Shown here one piece after another: positions 1 to 9,164 of a DNA stretch of 64,000 bases. Positions within the stretch are counted from its first letter, which is position 1, and each line of letters opens with the position of its first letter. The notes beneath the pieces were generated by a model. It saw only the letters and a list, made by a program, of their open reading frames with translations. It did no database searches and was not told the DNA's origin. This DNA comes from Yoonia sp. F2084L. GTDB taxonomy: Bacteria > Pseudomonadota > Alphaproteobacteria > Rhodobacterales > Rhodobacteraceae. The translations under genes were made by a program, and so were the position numbers. The stretch spans positions 372,001 to 436,000 of the forward strand of contig NZ_JALKAH010000003.1 of NCBI RefSeq assembly GCF_023015625.1, given 5' to 3'.

Positions 1-357
1 ATTAGTTTTAAGCCCGGCACCGATGATATGCGTGAAAGCCCTCTGGCAGAGCTTGCCGCGCGCTTGATCAAATCGGGTGTTGCGGTCGAGGTTTATGACC
101 CGTTTGTCCATGAGGCTTATGCGAACGAGAATTCGACCGCTGGCCGCGGCAATGATGTCGTGCCTGATCTGAAGGATCGTTTGGTGATGGACTTGTCGAC
201 CCTGATCGATGGGTCGGATGCGATTGTTGTCGGCAATTACTATAAGGATGCGGTTGGCCCGTTGGGTGTTGCGTCAAAGTCCAAGCCGATGGTCGATCTG
301 ACCCGCATCAACCGCGATCTGGTCAGCGGCGACGGCTACGAAGGCATCTGCTGGTGA
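1..357 (+). CDS. algD: GDP-mannose 6-dehydrogenase, C-terminal part (cut by window edge)
   Basis: The open frame runs from base 1 to a TGA at 355-357, so only the last 118 residues are present. The segment begins with the SFKPGTDDMRESP motif. It continues with the NAD-dependent sugar-nucleotide dehydrogenase C-terminal fold (EVYDPFVHE, a variable loop, VDLTRI). AlgD oxidises GDP-mannose to GDP-mannuronate, the committed precursor of alginate. The UDP-glucose dehydrogenase family is similar, but the neighbours (alg8, alg44, algA) decide for AlgD. Its stop overlaps the GTG start of the next gene (GTGA), which indicates translational coupling. The promoter and N-terminus lie outside the window. 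Confidence 0.9.
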   Translation: MSFKPGTDDMRESPLAELAARLIKSGVAVEVYDPFVHEAYANENSTAGRGNDVVPDLKDRLVMDLSTLIDGSDAIVVGNYYKDAVGPLGVASKSKPMVDLTRINRDLVSGDGYEGICW

Positions 358-1817
358 TTGGTCACCTCGCATATCTTTCCGTCATCGTTTTGCTGGCGTC
401 GATGGTGCCAGCCGCACTGTTGGGCGAGGCGCGCGAGGCGTTATTGGTCATGGGGGTGTTGGGCGCATGGCGCTATAGCTGGGCAATCATCAACTTTACC
501 CGCGCGATCATCTTTAGGCTGATTGCATACCCCCGCCGTAAGGCCCGTGCTTTTGCGGCCTACGCCGCACAGCCGCATCGGGCACATGCGTTTTTTCTGA
601 CGACCTCTTACAAGATCGAGCCTGATGTCACGATTCCCGTCTATCGGAGCATCTTTCTGGCCGCTGCGCGGTCTGAGAATGGCGCGACGATTGTAGCGTC
701 TGTTGTGGATGGCGCAGATGAACGGCTGATCCGTCAGCTATATGCGACGATGCCCGTGGATATGGCGTCCGTCGAACTGATCATCGACCGCATTCCCGGC
801 ACCGGGAAACGTGATGCGCTGGCCAAGGCGCTGAACCTCATTGCGCGGGCCTGCCCGACACCGCATGACATCGTGATTTTCGTGGATGGCGATAGCTGTG
901 TGCCAGAGGATATCGTGGCGCAGACAGCACCTATTTTCACCGACCCCAAGGTCGGTGCGCTGACGACGGACGAAGAGGTTGAGATCCCCAAGCCGGGGTT
1001 GTTTCGTGACTGGTTTGAGCTGCGCTTTGACCAGCGGCAGGTGATGATGTGTTCAATGGGGCTAAGCAATCGCGTGCTGACGCTGACGGGCCGGATGTCG
1101 GTGTTTCGCGGAAACCTTGCGACCGATAGCGATTTCATTGATGCAGTGCAGAACGACTACATCGATCACTGGCGTCTGGGTCGAGTGAACTTCCTTACAG
1201 GTGATGACAAATCCACTTGGTTCTGGCTGATGAAGAACGGGTATGAGCTGGCCTATCTGCCGGATGTGGCTAGCAGTTCGATGGAAACGCAGCCGAAACC
1301 TACGTTTTTCGCCAGCGCCTCGGTCCTGATGGTGCGTTGGTTTGGGAATATGCTGCGGACCAACGGGCGGGCGTTGGAATTGCCTGTTTCGCGGATTGGG
1401 TTTTTTACGTGGTGGTCGATTCTGGATCAACGCTTGTCGATCTGGACGACGTTGGCTGGACCGCTTTGCGCGATTGTCGCCGCAATATTTTTTAACCCGT
1501 TGGTGATCCCCGGTTACATCGCGTGGGTGATGCTGACCCGCTACATTTTCTGCACTGTGATCTGCCTGTTTCGCGGGCGCAGTTTCCCGATTGTCTATAC
1601 CGGCTTGCTGTACTTCGGCCAGCTCTACGGCGCGATGGTCAAAAGCTATGTGCTGTTCCGCCTCGACCGCCAGAAATGGACCCGGCAGGGCGGAGGCGGC
1701 GCTGTGCAGGGCGTTTCACTGGGCCGCCGTGTGATCGGGGCCAGTTCCTCTTACCTTCACATACTGACTTTGGGATGGCTGATGATCGGCGTCCTTTATC
1801 TGACTGGCGTTGTCTGA
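354..1817 (+). CDS. alg8: Alg8-like mannuronan synthase, glycosyltransferase family 2
   Basis: This 487-residue inner-membrane glycosyltransferase should polymerise GDP-mannuronate and start moving the chain across the membrane. Hydrophobic segments lie at about residues 5-50 and 365-480, with the cytosolic GT2 domain between them. Visible motifs are DGDS (178-181), TGDDKSTW (282-289) and the QR-L-xxW motif at 359-364, which corresponds to QxxRW. The length is close to that of Pseudomonas Alg8. The start is GTG at 354, overlapping the algD stop. All expected catalytic motifs are present, so this subunit looks active. It would pair with Alg44, which is encoded next. Confidence 0.92.
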   Translation: MIGHLAYLSVIVLLASMVPAALLGEAREALLVMGVLGAWRYSWAIINFTRAIIFRLIAYPRRKARAFAAYAAQPHRAHAFFLTTSYKIEPDVTIPVYRSIFLAAARSENGATIVASVVDGADERLIRQLYATMPVDMASVELIIDRIPGTGKRDALAKALNLIARACPTPHDIVIFVDGDSCVPEDIVAQTAPIFTDPKVGALTTDEEVEIPKPGLFRDWFELRFDQRQVMMCSMGLSNRVLTLTGRMSVFRGNLATDSDFIDAVQNDYIDHWRLGRVNFLTGDDKSTWFWLMKNGYELAYLPDVASSSMETQPKPTFFASASVLMVRWFGNMLRTNGRALELPVSRIGFFTWWSILDQRLSIWTTLAGPLCAIVAAIFFNPLVIPGYIAWVMLTRYIFCTVICLFRGRSFPIVYTGLLYFGQLYGAMVKSYVLFRLDRQKWTRQGGGGAVQGVSLGRRVIGASSSYLHILTLGWLMIGVLYLTGVV

Positions 1818-1842
1818 TGACGGCCAAGAATAGGAAACCATC

Positions 1843-2916
1843 ATGAGCGATACGGATGCTACGCTGATCCTTGAGCCTGAGGCGCAAATCTCAAACGGCT
1901 TTATCTATCAGGACGAACACCCTCAGTTGCAGATTCCCTTTACCGTGCAGGTCGGCGAGCGGCGGATGGAGGGCAAATCCATCTCTGTGACCCACGCCAA
2001 TGTGTCGGGATTGTTGCCGCCTGCGGAACATGGTGCGCGCGAGACGGCAGTGCTGCGGTTTGATTTCGAAGGGTTCTCGGTGAACCTCTATGCAGAGGTC
2101 GATGTTGAGAAGGTTGGCGCGTCAGATAGCGCTGACATCTCACTGCGGTTCTGTGATCCGGTGGGCAGCCATCTGGCCCCGCTGCGGTACATCATGAACA
2201 GCCACTTGGCCGGTGATCTGGTCACGGTGGGCCGGTTTCTTGGTTATACCGGTCCGACGCAGGTGAAGGAAAATGTGCCTGCTGCGCGTCCAGGATTTAC
2301 CAAGCGCGTTGGTAACGGCGTCCGCCATCTGGCCGTTTTGGGGTTAAGTGCAGGTCTTATCTTTCTGGCCGCGAACGTGATCCAAGACCGTTTCATGTTC
2401 AGCTATGAGGCGCGGCCTGTCACGCTGGGGATCAGTGGCGACACCCTGCGCGCGACAGCGGCGGGACAGATATCGTATGCCAATGATCAAGCGCGATTTG
2501 GCGAGGTGGCCTATTCCATCAGCGCAAATTCCGGCGATCTGCTGAGCGTTCAAATGCCCTGCGAATGTGAGATGCAGGCCCTGCCGGGGTTCTATGAAGG
2601 GGCCACGATTTTGGCAGGCACGCCGCTGATCAAACTGATCCGCAATGACGCGTCGGTTGAGGCTACAACGCAGATCAGTTTTGAGGGCGCCGCCCGTTTG
2701 TTAGCAGGCGACCAGGCCGAACTGGTGCTGAGTGATGGGCAGGTTGTGCCTGTCACCGTTGATCTGACCGAACCTGCAGATGTGGCGCAGAACGTCAATT
2801 TGCTGACCGCGCAGATTACCCCCGTTGATCCAGCCAGTGCCGAATTGGTCGTCGATCAAACAGCGCGACTGCGTTTTCGCAGAGAGATTTTCCCGCAACT
2901 GACCGGAGGCACGTGA
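1843..2916 (+). CDS. alg44: Alg44-like polymerase copartner with a degenerate PilZ domain
   Basis: The 357-residue protein has the Alg44 layout. An N-terminal PilZ-like beta domain spans about 20-125 and includes LRYIMNSHLAGDL. One membrane helix lies near 162-180, followed by a periplasmic HlyD-like domain with MPCECEM. Alg44 normally binds c-di-GMP through an RxxxR motif and a D/NxS motif to activate Alg8. Here the RxxxR position reads EHPQLQIP (25-32) with no Arg. Only a weak NVS (53-55) recalls the second motif. I infer that c-di-GMP control is lost or changed; an alignment would settle it. An AGGAAA ribosome binding site precedes the ATG. Confidence 0.85.
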   Translation: MSDTDATLILEPEAQISNGFIYQDEHPQLQIPFTVQVGERRMEGKSISVTHANVSGLLPPAEHGARETAVLRFDFEGFSVNLYAEVDVEKVGASDSADISLRFCDPVGSHLAPLRYIMNSHLAGDLVTVGRFLGYTGPTQVKENVPAARPGFTKRVGNGVRHLAVLGLSAGLIFLAANVIQDRFMFSYEARPVTLGISGDTLRATAAGQISYANDQARFGEVAYSISANSGDLLSVQMPCECEMQALPGFYEGATILAGTPLIKLIRNDASVEATTQISFEGAARLLAGDQAELVLSDGQVVPVTVDLTEPADVAQNVNLLTAQITPVDPASAELVVDQTARLRFRREIFPQLTGGT

Positions 2917-3003
2917 TCGCGGGGCACACCCGCACTGCAAGTTCTGAAGACGGATCGCAAACCGCTTTTCTCATCAAAGCGCACAACAGGAATTTTTGAT
3001 AAT

Positions 3004-4404
3004 ATGCAGGACATTACGCCAGTTATTCTTTGCGGTGGCACGGGTTCGCGCCTGTGGCCGATGTCGCGCACGCAAAGCCCCAAGCAGTTTCAGCCGGTGG
3101 CGGGCAATGGGTCGCTCACGTTCTTCCAGGCCACGGTGCAGCGGCATCGGTGCAAGGGATACAGCAAACCGATTGTCGTCACCGCCGTGCAGCATAAGCA
3201 GACCGTGCAGCAGCAGCTAGACCAGATCCAATGCGATGCAACGATCATTTGCGAGCCGATGGCGCGCAATACTGGGCCTGCCGTGCTGGCCGCGGCGATG
3301 GTGTTGGCGGACGCGCAGCCTGAAGGGCTGATGCTGGTTCTGCCTTCCGATCATATGATCGCGGGCAATCTGAATACCCCGATATTTGCGATGCGCCGCG
3401 CGGCCAATGAAGGACGCATTGTGACCTTTGGGATCAAGCCGGCTTATCCAGAAATCGGCTATGGTTACATCACTGATGGTGGGCCGTTTACCAACTATGA
3501 TGGTTTGCACCGTGTGGCGGAGTTTGTGGAAAAACCACCCATTGGCAAGGCTGTGGCCTTGGTCAATTCGGGTGCCTCTTACTGGGCATCGGGGATTTCA
3601 CTTTATACGGCGACGACCATCATTGAGGAATTCGCGCGCCTGGAACCTGCAACCCACAAGGCCGTTGGACAAGCGGTTGAGATGGGCGAGCATGTCAACA
3701 GCACCCTGACCCTGCACCCTGATAGTTTCCGCCGTGCGGTCAATGAACCGACCGAGCGTGTGATCTTTGAGAACGCGAAATCCGTGGCCCTTGCGCCTAT
3801 CGATGTGGAATGGAGCGATGTGGGGTGCTGGACCTCAATGCATTCCATTGGCCGCGCCGATGAGGACGGCAATGTGTTTGAGGGCGATGTGATCGCCGTT
3901 GATACGCAGAACTCACTGGTACGATCTGATAAGCGGTTGGTTGCGGTGGTGGGCATGTCTGATGTCATCGTGGTGGACACGCCTGACGCGTTGTTGGTGA
4001 CGGCGCGCGGCAAGTGTCAGGACGTGAAAACGGTCGTTGAAACGCTGAAGGCCGAGACACGCCGCGAGTCTGTTCGTCACCTCGCGCGCCAGCATCATTG
4101 GGGTAGCAGCCAGCAGGTGATGACCTCGCGCGATTATGAAATGACGGTGCTGCAAATCAACGCGGGATCCTCGATTTCGATTGATCCGTTGCCGGGGCGA
4201 CAGATGATTACCGGTCGCGGCGGGTTGGAGCTGTTTGATGGGTTCAGCCGCCGAAGCTTGGTCAATGGCGAGCGGATTTTGCTAGACGTCAGCGAACGTG
4301 TGGCGCTGACGAATACCTCAAACGACATCATCGATGTGATTTTGGTCACTATGAAGACTTCGGTGGCGTCAGAGCTGCAGTTGGGTCGGATGTCGCATGC
4401 GTAA
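3004..4404 (+). CDS. algA: Mannose-1-phosphate guanylyltransferase (AlgA-type) with degenerate isomerase domain
   Basis: The 466-residue protein matches bifunctional AlgA/ManC enzymes in length. Its N-terminal GDP-mannose pyrophosphorylase domain (about 1-340) is well conserved. It carries the GGTGSRLWPMSR loop (11-22) with PKQF, then EPMARNTGPA, VLPSDH, the EKP of FVEKP and WSDVGCW. The C-terminal cupin (about 365-455) starts with HHWGS. However, the metal-binding stretch that should read like QMHHHRAEHW is SIDPLPGRQM (392-401), without His. It therefore probably makes GDP-mannose, while phosphomannose isomerase activity must come from elsewhere. An 87-base gap precedes the gene. Confidence 0.88.
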   Translation: MQDITPVILCGGTGSRLWPMSRTQSPKQFQPVAGNGSLTFFQATVQRHRCKGYSKPIVVTAVQHKQTVQQQLDQIQCDATIICEPMARNTGPAVLAAAMVLADAQPEGLMLVLPSDHMIAGNLNTPIFAMRRAANEGRIVTFGIKPAYPEIGYGYITDGGPFTNYDGLHRVAEFVEKPPIGKAVALVNSGASYWASGISLYTATTIIEEFARLEPATHKAVGQAVEMGEHVNSTLTLHPDSFRRAVNEPTERVIFENAKSVALAPIDVEWSDVGCWTSMHSIGRADEDGNVFEGDVIAVDTQNSLVRSDKRLVAVVGMSDVIVVDTPDALLVTARGKCQDVKTVVETLKAETRRESVRHLARQHHWGSSQQVMTSRDYEMTVLQINAGSSISIDPLPGRQMITGRGGLELFDGFSRRSLVNGERILLDVSERVALTNTSNDIIDVILVTMKTSVASELQLGRMSHA

Positions 4405-5884
4405 AGCCGTTTGGCATATGTGGCTGGTTGCGGCGATCTTGGGCTCTCCTGCATCAGCGGATGGTCTGGAGCGTTTTCAGGCGTTGGAACTTGCGGCGGA
4501 TGATTTGTATCCGTCCTTGGTGGAACGCGCGGTAGGCGGCGGCGATCCGGCAGAGATGATCGCGGATGCGCAAGGTTTGCTAGACGATGTTGCGAGTGAC
4601 GCACAGCCTTTGCCACCTGCCGTGTCATTTGGCGCGGGCACTGTCCAACTGATTGATCTGCGCATTGCGCTGGTGCAACTGGCGATTTCAGCGGGGGCCA
4701 ATGATCAGTTGTCCGTCGTGCGTGCGCAATCGTCTGAGGCGCCGCAGGTGATTGCGGTGCAGGACGGTCAGCGCAGCCTGACCGATATCCGCCGTTGGTT
4801 GGCCACGCAGCCAGAGGCCCGTGGCATGATGAATGGCGATGTTCTGCGCGCCCCGCTCGTTGTATTGCCCGGCGGTGCGCTGGTGCTGGAGCGGGGCGAT
4901 ACATTACTGCTCAGCCGTAGCGATGGTGCTTTTCTGGCGAACTTTGGTGCGCTGTTCATTGATGGCGCGACTGTGGCAGGTACGCCGGAAATCAACCCGC
5001 AAGTACCGATGTTTGCACCCTTCGTGACGACAGCTGGCACGGGTATGGCGCGTGTTTCGGATGCAAAGATTTCGGCGCTGGGGTTCGGTGAAACCGCGCT
5101 TTTCTCTGGTTTTTCGATCTCGAACCGAGGGCTTTATGCGGCGATTGGGCCGTCGTTCATCCGCGATAGTGTGCTGCAAGACGGCGGTGATCTGACGCTG
5201 ATTGGCACGACGGGTGCGGTGGTTGAGAGTAACCTTTTTGCGACCACAACGCAGAGCGATCTGGCGCTGCGTGCAGCCAAACAAAGCCATGTCAGTGGCA
5301 ATCTGTTTCTAAGCAGTGGGCTGCGCATCACGGATCGGTCGGACGATACACATGTGGCAGGCAACGTTGTCATGGCCGCGACACGGGCGGGCATTACGGT
5401 TGACCGGGCCAGTGTGAATACGGTGATTACGGGTAACTTTGTGTGGGATAGCGCCAAGGCCGGGATCACTGTTGCGGATAGTGATTGCGCCTTTGTCACC
5501 CGGAACATTGCCATCGGCAATGGCCAAAAAGGTGCGATTATTCGCGCCAGCCGCCAAAGCGATGTTGTTGAGAATGCGTTCCTTGGCAATCGCAGTACGG
5601 GGTTGTTTGTCGGCGATCAGGTCAGCGGGACTGACACTGTCGTGGCGCAGAATGTCTTTGTGGGCAACCGCACAGGACTCGCGTCAAGCTCGGCCGATCG
5701 ACTGCTTTTGGCTGGCAATGATTTTAGCCAGCAATTCCCGCGTTTTCTGGGCGGTGACATCGTCAGGCAGGCGGATCAGATCATTGGTGACCTGCAAGGC
5801 GCGCAAGAGATCGAGATCGCGGCCGGTGCTGTAGAGAGCTTTCGCGCAGAACCGGTGACCTGTCTTTGGGATGGGGATAACTGA
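4397..5884 (+). CDS. AlgG-like periplasmic beta-helix protein lacking the DPHD epimerase motif
   Basis: The 495-residue exported protein has a signal peptide cleaved near SPASA-DG. A long right-handed beta-helix follows, with repeated short N-x-F/V/I turns such as GNLF, GNVV, GNFV and ENAF between about 290 and 460. Size, fold and position fit AlgG, the mannuronan C5-epimerase and scaffold of the alginate secretion complex. The catalytic DPHD box of AlgG is not found. The equivalent turn reads ITDRSDDTHV. I infer a structural role in guiding or protecting polymer, with epimerisation unlikely. The ATG overlaps the algA stop by eight bases. Confidence 0.7.
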   Translation: MRKAVWHMWLVAAILGSPASADGLERFQALELAADDLYPSLVERAVGGGDPAEMIADAQGLLDDVASDAQPLPPAVSFGAGTVQLIDLRIALVQLAISAGANDQLSVVRAQSSEAPQVIAVQDGQRSLTDIRRWLATQPEARGMMNGDVLRAPLVVLPGGALVLERGDTLLLSRSDGAFLANFGALFIDGATVAGTPEINPQVPMFAPFVTTAGTGMARVSDAKISALGFGETALFSGFSISNRGLYAAIGPSFIRDSVLQDGGDLTLIGTTGAVVESNLFATTTQSDLALRAAKQSHVSGNLFLSSGLRITDRSDDTHVAGNVVMAATRAGITVDRASVNTVITGNFVWDSAKAGITVADSDCAFVTRNIAIGNGQKGAIIRASRQSDVVENAFLGNRSTGLFVGDQVSGTDTVVAQNVFVGNRTGLASSSADRLLLAGNDFSQQFPRFLGGDIVRQADQIIGDLQGAQEIEIAAGAVESFRAEPVTCLWDGDN

Positions 5885-7320
5885 TGGTTTTCTCGTCTGA
5901 GTCCTTTTTGTTCCTGTTCTTGCCGCTGTTCTTGGGCGTCTACTATCTGACGCCGGTGCGGTTCCGGTCGTATCCGATACTGCTCGGCTCTTATGTGTTC
6001 TACGCGTGGTGGCGGGTTGATTTCTTGGGGCTGTTGTTCCTGACGACAGTGTTCACCTATCTGGTCGGTCAAAAGATCGCGCAGCATCGCGGGACGCAGC
6101 GGGGCAAGGCTTATCTCACCCTTGGTGTTGTCGGCTGTTTGGGCGTTTTGGGCGTTTTCAAATACCTCAATTTCTTTATCGACAGTTTTGCCGCTCTGGT
6201 CGGTACGGATGCCGCGGGCCTTGGCGTTCATTGGCAGTTGATCCTGCCGATAGGGATTTCGTTCTATGTGTTTCAAGCGCTTAGCTATCTGATTGACGTT
6301 CATCGGGGTGATGCGACGGCGGATGCCGGGTTTGTCGATTTCGCAGCCTTCATCGCGCTGTTCCCGCAACTGATTGCGGGGCCGATCCTGCGGTACAAAG
6401 ACCTTGAGGATCAGTTTCGCGAGCGTGACCACTCGGTTGAGTTGTTCTGCGACGGGCTGGCGCGGTTTCTGATTGGATTGGGCAAGAAAGTTATTTTGGC
6501 CGATGCCGTGGCACCACTGGCTGACCTTGCGTTCGCGACCGAAAACCCCGGTATGGCGCTCGCTTGGGCCGGGGCTGTAGCCTATATGCTGCAGCTTTAC
6601 TTCGACTTTTCCGGCTATAGCGATATGGCGATTGGTCTGGGCAAGATGATGGGTTTCCGGTTTTTGGAGAACTTCCGCTTTCCCTATATCAGCCGGTCGA
6701 TCACAGAGTTTTGGCGGCGTTGGCATATCTCGCTGTCGAACTGGCTGCGCGATTACCTTTACATTTCACTAGGTGGGAACCGCAAAGGGGCGGTGCGCAC
6801 TTACCTCAATCTGATGACCGTGATGGTCCTTGGTGGTCTATGGCATGGGGCGAACTGGACCTTTGTGCTTTGGGGCTTTTGGCATGGTGGACTGCTGGCC
6901 GCTGAACGATATCTGGGCTGGGACCGGCGCGCCGCGAGCCACTGGTATGCGCTGCCATTGACGTTGTTTTTCGTGCTGATCGGCTGGATCATGTTTCGCG
7001 CGACCCATTTCGGCGAGGCGTTTGAAATTTACGGCGGCATGATCGGGTTGAACGGTTTCATGGGCGATCGAGAGGTTTGGTTGTCAGTGACCCGCGAAAG
7101 CATGACGCTGGCGTTTATTGCGGCTGGCGTCGTGTTTATCGAACCGCGCTTGCATGCCGCTTACGGCGATGCGGATATCCAGATCAGCGGTAGCGGAGTG
7201 GCGGTGGCCAATCCTGCGCTGCAGATAACGGCAACCTTTATGGTGCTGATTATCGGGGCATTCACTGTGCTGAAGCTCGCTGAGCAGAGCTTTTCACCCT
7301 TCCTGTATTTCCAGTTCTGA
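5884..7320 (+). CDS. algI: Alginate O-acetyltransferase AlgI (MBOAT)
   Basis: This 478-residue polytopic membrane protein belongs to the MBOAT family. It passes acetyl groups from the cytoplasm to periplasmic acetyltransferases. The signature FWRRWHISLSNWLRDYLY (about 276-293) contains His281. The second conserved histidine is in LWHGANWTF (His321). Both catalytic histidines are present, so polymer O-acetylation appears functional. It starts at a TGATG junction with the preceding gene and is followed by algJ, as expected for acetyl transfer partners. Confidence 0.95.
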   Translation: MVFSSESFLFLFLPLFLGVYYLTPVRFRSYPILLGSYVFYAWWRVDFLGLLFLTTVFTYLVGQKIAQHRGTQRGKAYLTLGVVGCLGVLGVFKYLNFFIDSFAALVGTDAAGLGVHWQLILPIGISFYVFQALSYLIDVHRGDATADAGFVDFAAFIALFPQLIAGPILRYKDLEDQFRERDHSVELFCDGLARFLIGLGKKVILADAVAPLADLAFATENPGMALAWAGAVAYMLQLYFDFSGYSDMAIGLGKMMGFRFLENFRFPYISRSITEFWRRWHISLSNWLRDYLYISLGGNRKGAVRTYLNLMTVMVLGGLWHGANWTFVLWGFWHGGLLAAERYLGWDRRAASHWYALPLTLFFVLIGWIMFRATHFGEAFEIYGGMIGLNGFMGDREVWLSVTRESMTLAFIAAGVVFIEPRLHAAYGDADIQISGSGVAVANPALQITATFMVLIIGAFTVLKLAEQSFSPFLYFQF

Positions 7321-7330
7321 GAGGCGCGAG

Positions 7331-8413
7331 ATGATGTCCAACATAGTCGCTGTGAAACTGCTGCTTCCCATTGCTTTCTTTGGGTATGCAATCTTTGCGA
7401 ATATTGTTTTGCTGCGTTCTGATGTGGATGGGCCGAGCGTTGATGGCTTCCTCAAGGGCGCATTTACGGCAGAGGTTGATACGCTTTACCGCGCAAATCT
7501 GCCGCATCGCGAACCGGCGGTCGGGCTGGTGGGCGCTGCCCGTTATGTGCTGCTGAACGAAGGGCGCGACGGCGTTGTGGCGGGCGAAAAAGGGTGGCTG
7601 TTTACCCGCGAAGAGTTTCGCTCTGTGGTGCGTGAAGGCGCCTTGGCCCAGGACGCGTTGGCATGGATAGCTGATGTTGATGCGCAGTTGCGGCAGGTCG
7701 GCAGTGCGTTGGTTGTGGTTCCTGTGCCTGCCAAGTTGGACGTGTTGCGTAACCATGCAAATGCCGATGAACAGGCCCGCGAGAGCGCAATTGGGTACGA
7801 CTGGTTTTTGTCGGCATTGGCGTCTGAAGGCATTGCCCATGTTGATAGCCGCCCGGCTTTGGCGGCGACACCCGATGCGTTTTTCCGCACCGATACCCAC
7901 TGGACCGATGCGGGGGCTGCGGCTGTCGCCGAGGCCGTAGCTGTGTCAAACCTAATCGCGTTGGGCGAGACGGCTTTTGCGGACGAAGCGCAAGCGCCGG
8001 TGCAATTCATTGGTGACTTGGTTTCCTTTGTGACATCAGACGGCCTTGCGTCCGCGGTTGGTCTGCCTGCCGAAACGGTCGTACCTTATGTGGCGCAGCC
8101 CGAAGAGGCATTGGATGCCGATCTGGACTTATTTGGCAACAGCGGTCCAACACCGTTGGTTTTGGTTGGCACCAGCTATTCGGCAAACCCAAACTGGAGC
8201 TTTGTCGAAGCGCTGAAATTGGCGCTGGCGCATGACGTGATCAACTATGCCCGTGAAGGCCAAGGGCCGGTCGCGCCAATGGATTTATTCTTGGATCAGA
8301 TGGATCCTGCGGCGCCACCACCCGTCGTGATCTGGGAATTCCCTGTGCGATATCTGAGCGATCCTGAATTGCTAGATGCCATGACTGAGGCGGAGGCGGT
8401 TGGCGATGCTTAG
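7331..8413 (+). CDS. algJ: AlgJ-like SGNH acetyltransferase
   Basis: The 360-residue membrane-anchored periplasmic protein has one hydrophobic segment at about residues 5-27. It has the AlgJ/AlgX SGNH-like catalytic set. Asp188 and His190 lie in DTHWTDAG and the nucleophile is Ser282 in GTSYS. AlgJ accepts acetyl from AlgI and is needed for alginate acetylation. Two ATG codons in tandem (7331 and 7334) could serve as start. Its stop overlaps the next gene. The paralogous algX lies one gene further on, as in canonical systems that carry both. Confidence 0.88.
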   Translation: MMSNIVAVKLLLPIAFFGYAIFANIVLLRSDVDGPSVDGFLKGAFTAEVDTLYRANLPHREPAVGLVGAARYVLLNEGRDGVVAGEKGWLFTREEFRSVVREGALAQDALAWIADVDAQLRQVGSALVVVPVPAKLDVLRNHANADEQARESAIGYDWFLSALASEGIAHVDSRPALAATPDAFFRTDTHWTDAGAAAVAEAVAVSNLIALGETAFADEAQAPVQFIGDLVSFVTSDGLASAVGLPAETVVPYVAQPEEALDADLDLFGNSGPTPLVLVGTSYSANPNWSFVEALKLALAHDVINYAREGQGPVAPMDLFLDQMDPAAPPPVVIWEFPVRYLSDPELLDAMTEAEAVGDA

Positions 8414-9164
8414 AGCGCTTTTGATCCCGGCCTGTTTGGCCTTTTGCGCCAGTACCCCGCTGGTTGCACAAGACGGTATTGAGCCGCATCGGATCACGGT
8501 TGAGATGGTGCGCGGCATCCGGTCCTCGACTGAATTGCCGACCGAGGAATTGATAGCGGCGCGCCGTGCTTTGGCTGCTGGGCAGCGGATCTCGACTGCG
8601 CAGTTGCGTCAACTGGCCGATATTGGCGATGGGTTTGCTGCCTTGCGGTTTGCGCAATGGCTGGACCGCCAAGGTGATAGCGTGCCTGCCGCTGACGTGG
8701 CCCATTATTACGGGATGGCAGCCGCAACTGGGCGGGGCGGGGCCATCGCCAATCTGATCAAAGCGCTGGATCGCATTCCGGCGGATGAATTGGGCCCACG
8801 TCGTGCGAATGTCTTTAAGAATGTCATTCTAACTTATGCACGCGCAGGCAATTCCCATGCGATTGATGCGGTCTTTCGGTATCACAGTCAAAGCACGCCA
8901 TTTGGACCTTTGGACGGTGAGCTTGCGCAGATTGTAGAGCGCGCGGGCGGGGATGCAGCGGCAGAGCTCGCCTTGCAACTGGCGGTGATGTTGTTACGCG
9001 ATCCGGCCAAGACGGAAGACGATCTAGAGCAGGCCGACGGGCTTTTGCAAACGGCGCTCACGTCATCATCACTGACCACGCAAGTGACCGCGCAAAACCT
9101 GATCCCAGTTTTGAACGACGCAAGGCGCGGGCTTGAGACCGCGCGATTGGAGGTAACGCAATGA
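8406..9164 (+). CDS. Exported protein of unknown function inside the alg operon
   Basis: I do not recognise this 252-residue protein. It has a clear signal peptide (LLIPACLAFCASTPLVAQ). The mature part is alanine-rich and helical, for example LRFAQWLDRQGD and HYYGMAAATGRGGAIA. That composition recalls Sel1/TPR-like solenoids without clean repeats. ATG 8406 is chosen over TTG 8400 because it gives a normal short overlap with algJ. It sits between algJ and algX, so a role in the periplasmic acetylation or export complex is likely. It could supply part of what AlgK does in Pseudomonas. No direct evidence of function is visible. Confidence 0.8.
   Translation: MLRALLIPACLAFCASTPLVAQDGIEPHRITVEMVRGIRSSTELPTEELIAARRALAAGQRISTAQLRQLADIGDGFAALRFAQWLDRQGDSVPAADVAHYYGMAAATGRGGAIANLIKALDRIPADELGPRRANVFKNVILTYARAGNSHAIDAVFRYHSQSTPFGPLDGELAQIVERAGGDAAAELALQLAVMLLRDPAKTEDDLEQADGLLQTALTSSSLTTQVTAQNLIPVLNDARRGLETARLEVTQ

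Noticed and set aside
2919..2933. GCGGG-GCACA-CCCGC hairpin after the alg44 stop, possible terminator
   Set aside because: The stem is only five pairs, no T run follows, and the downstream algA gene is clearly part of the same operon.
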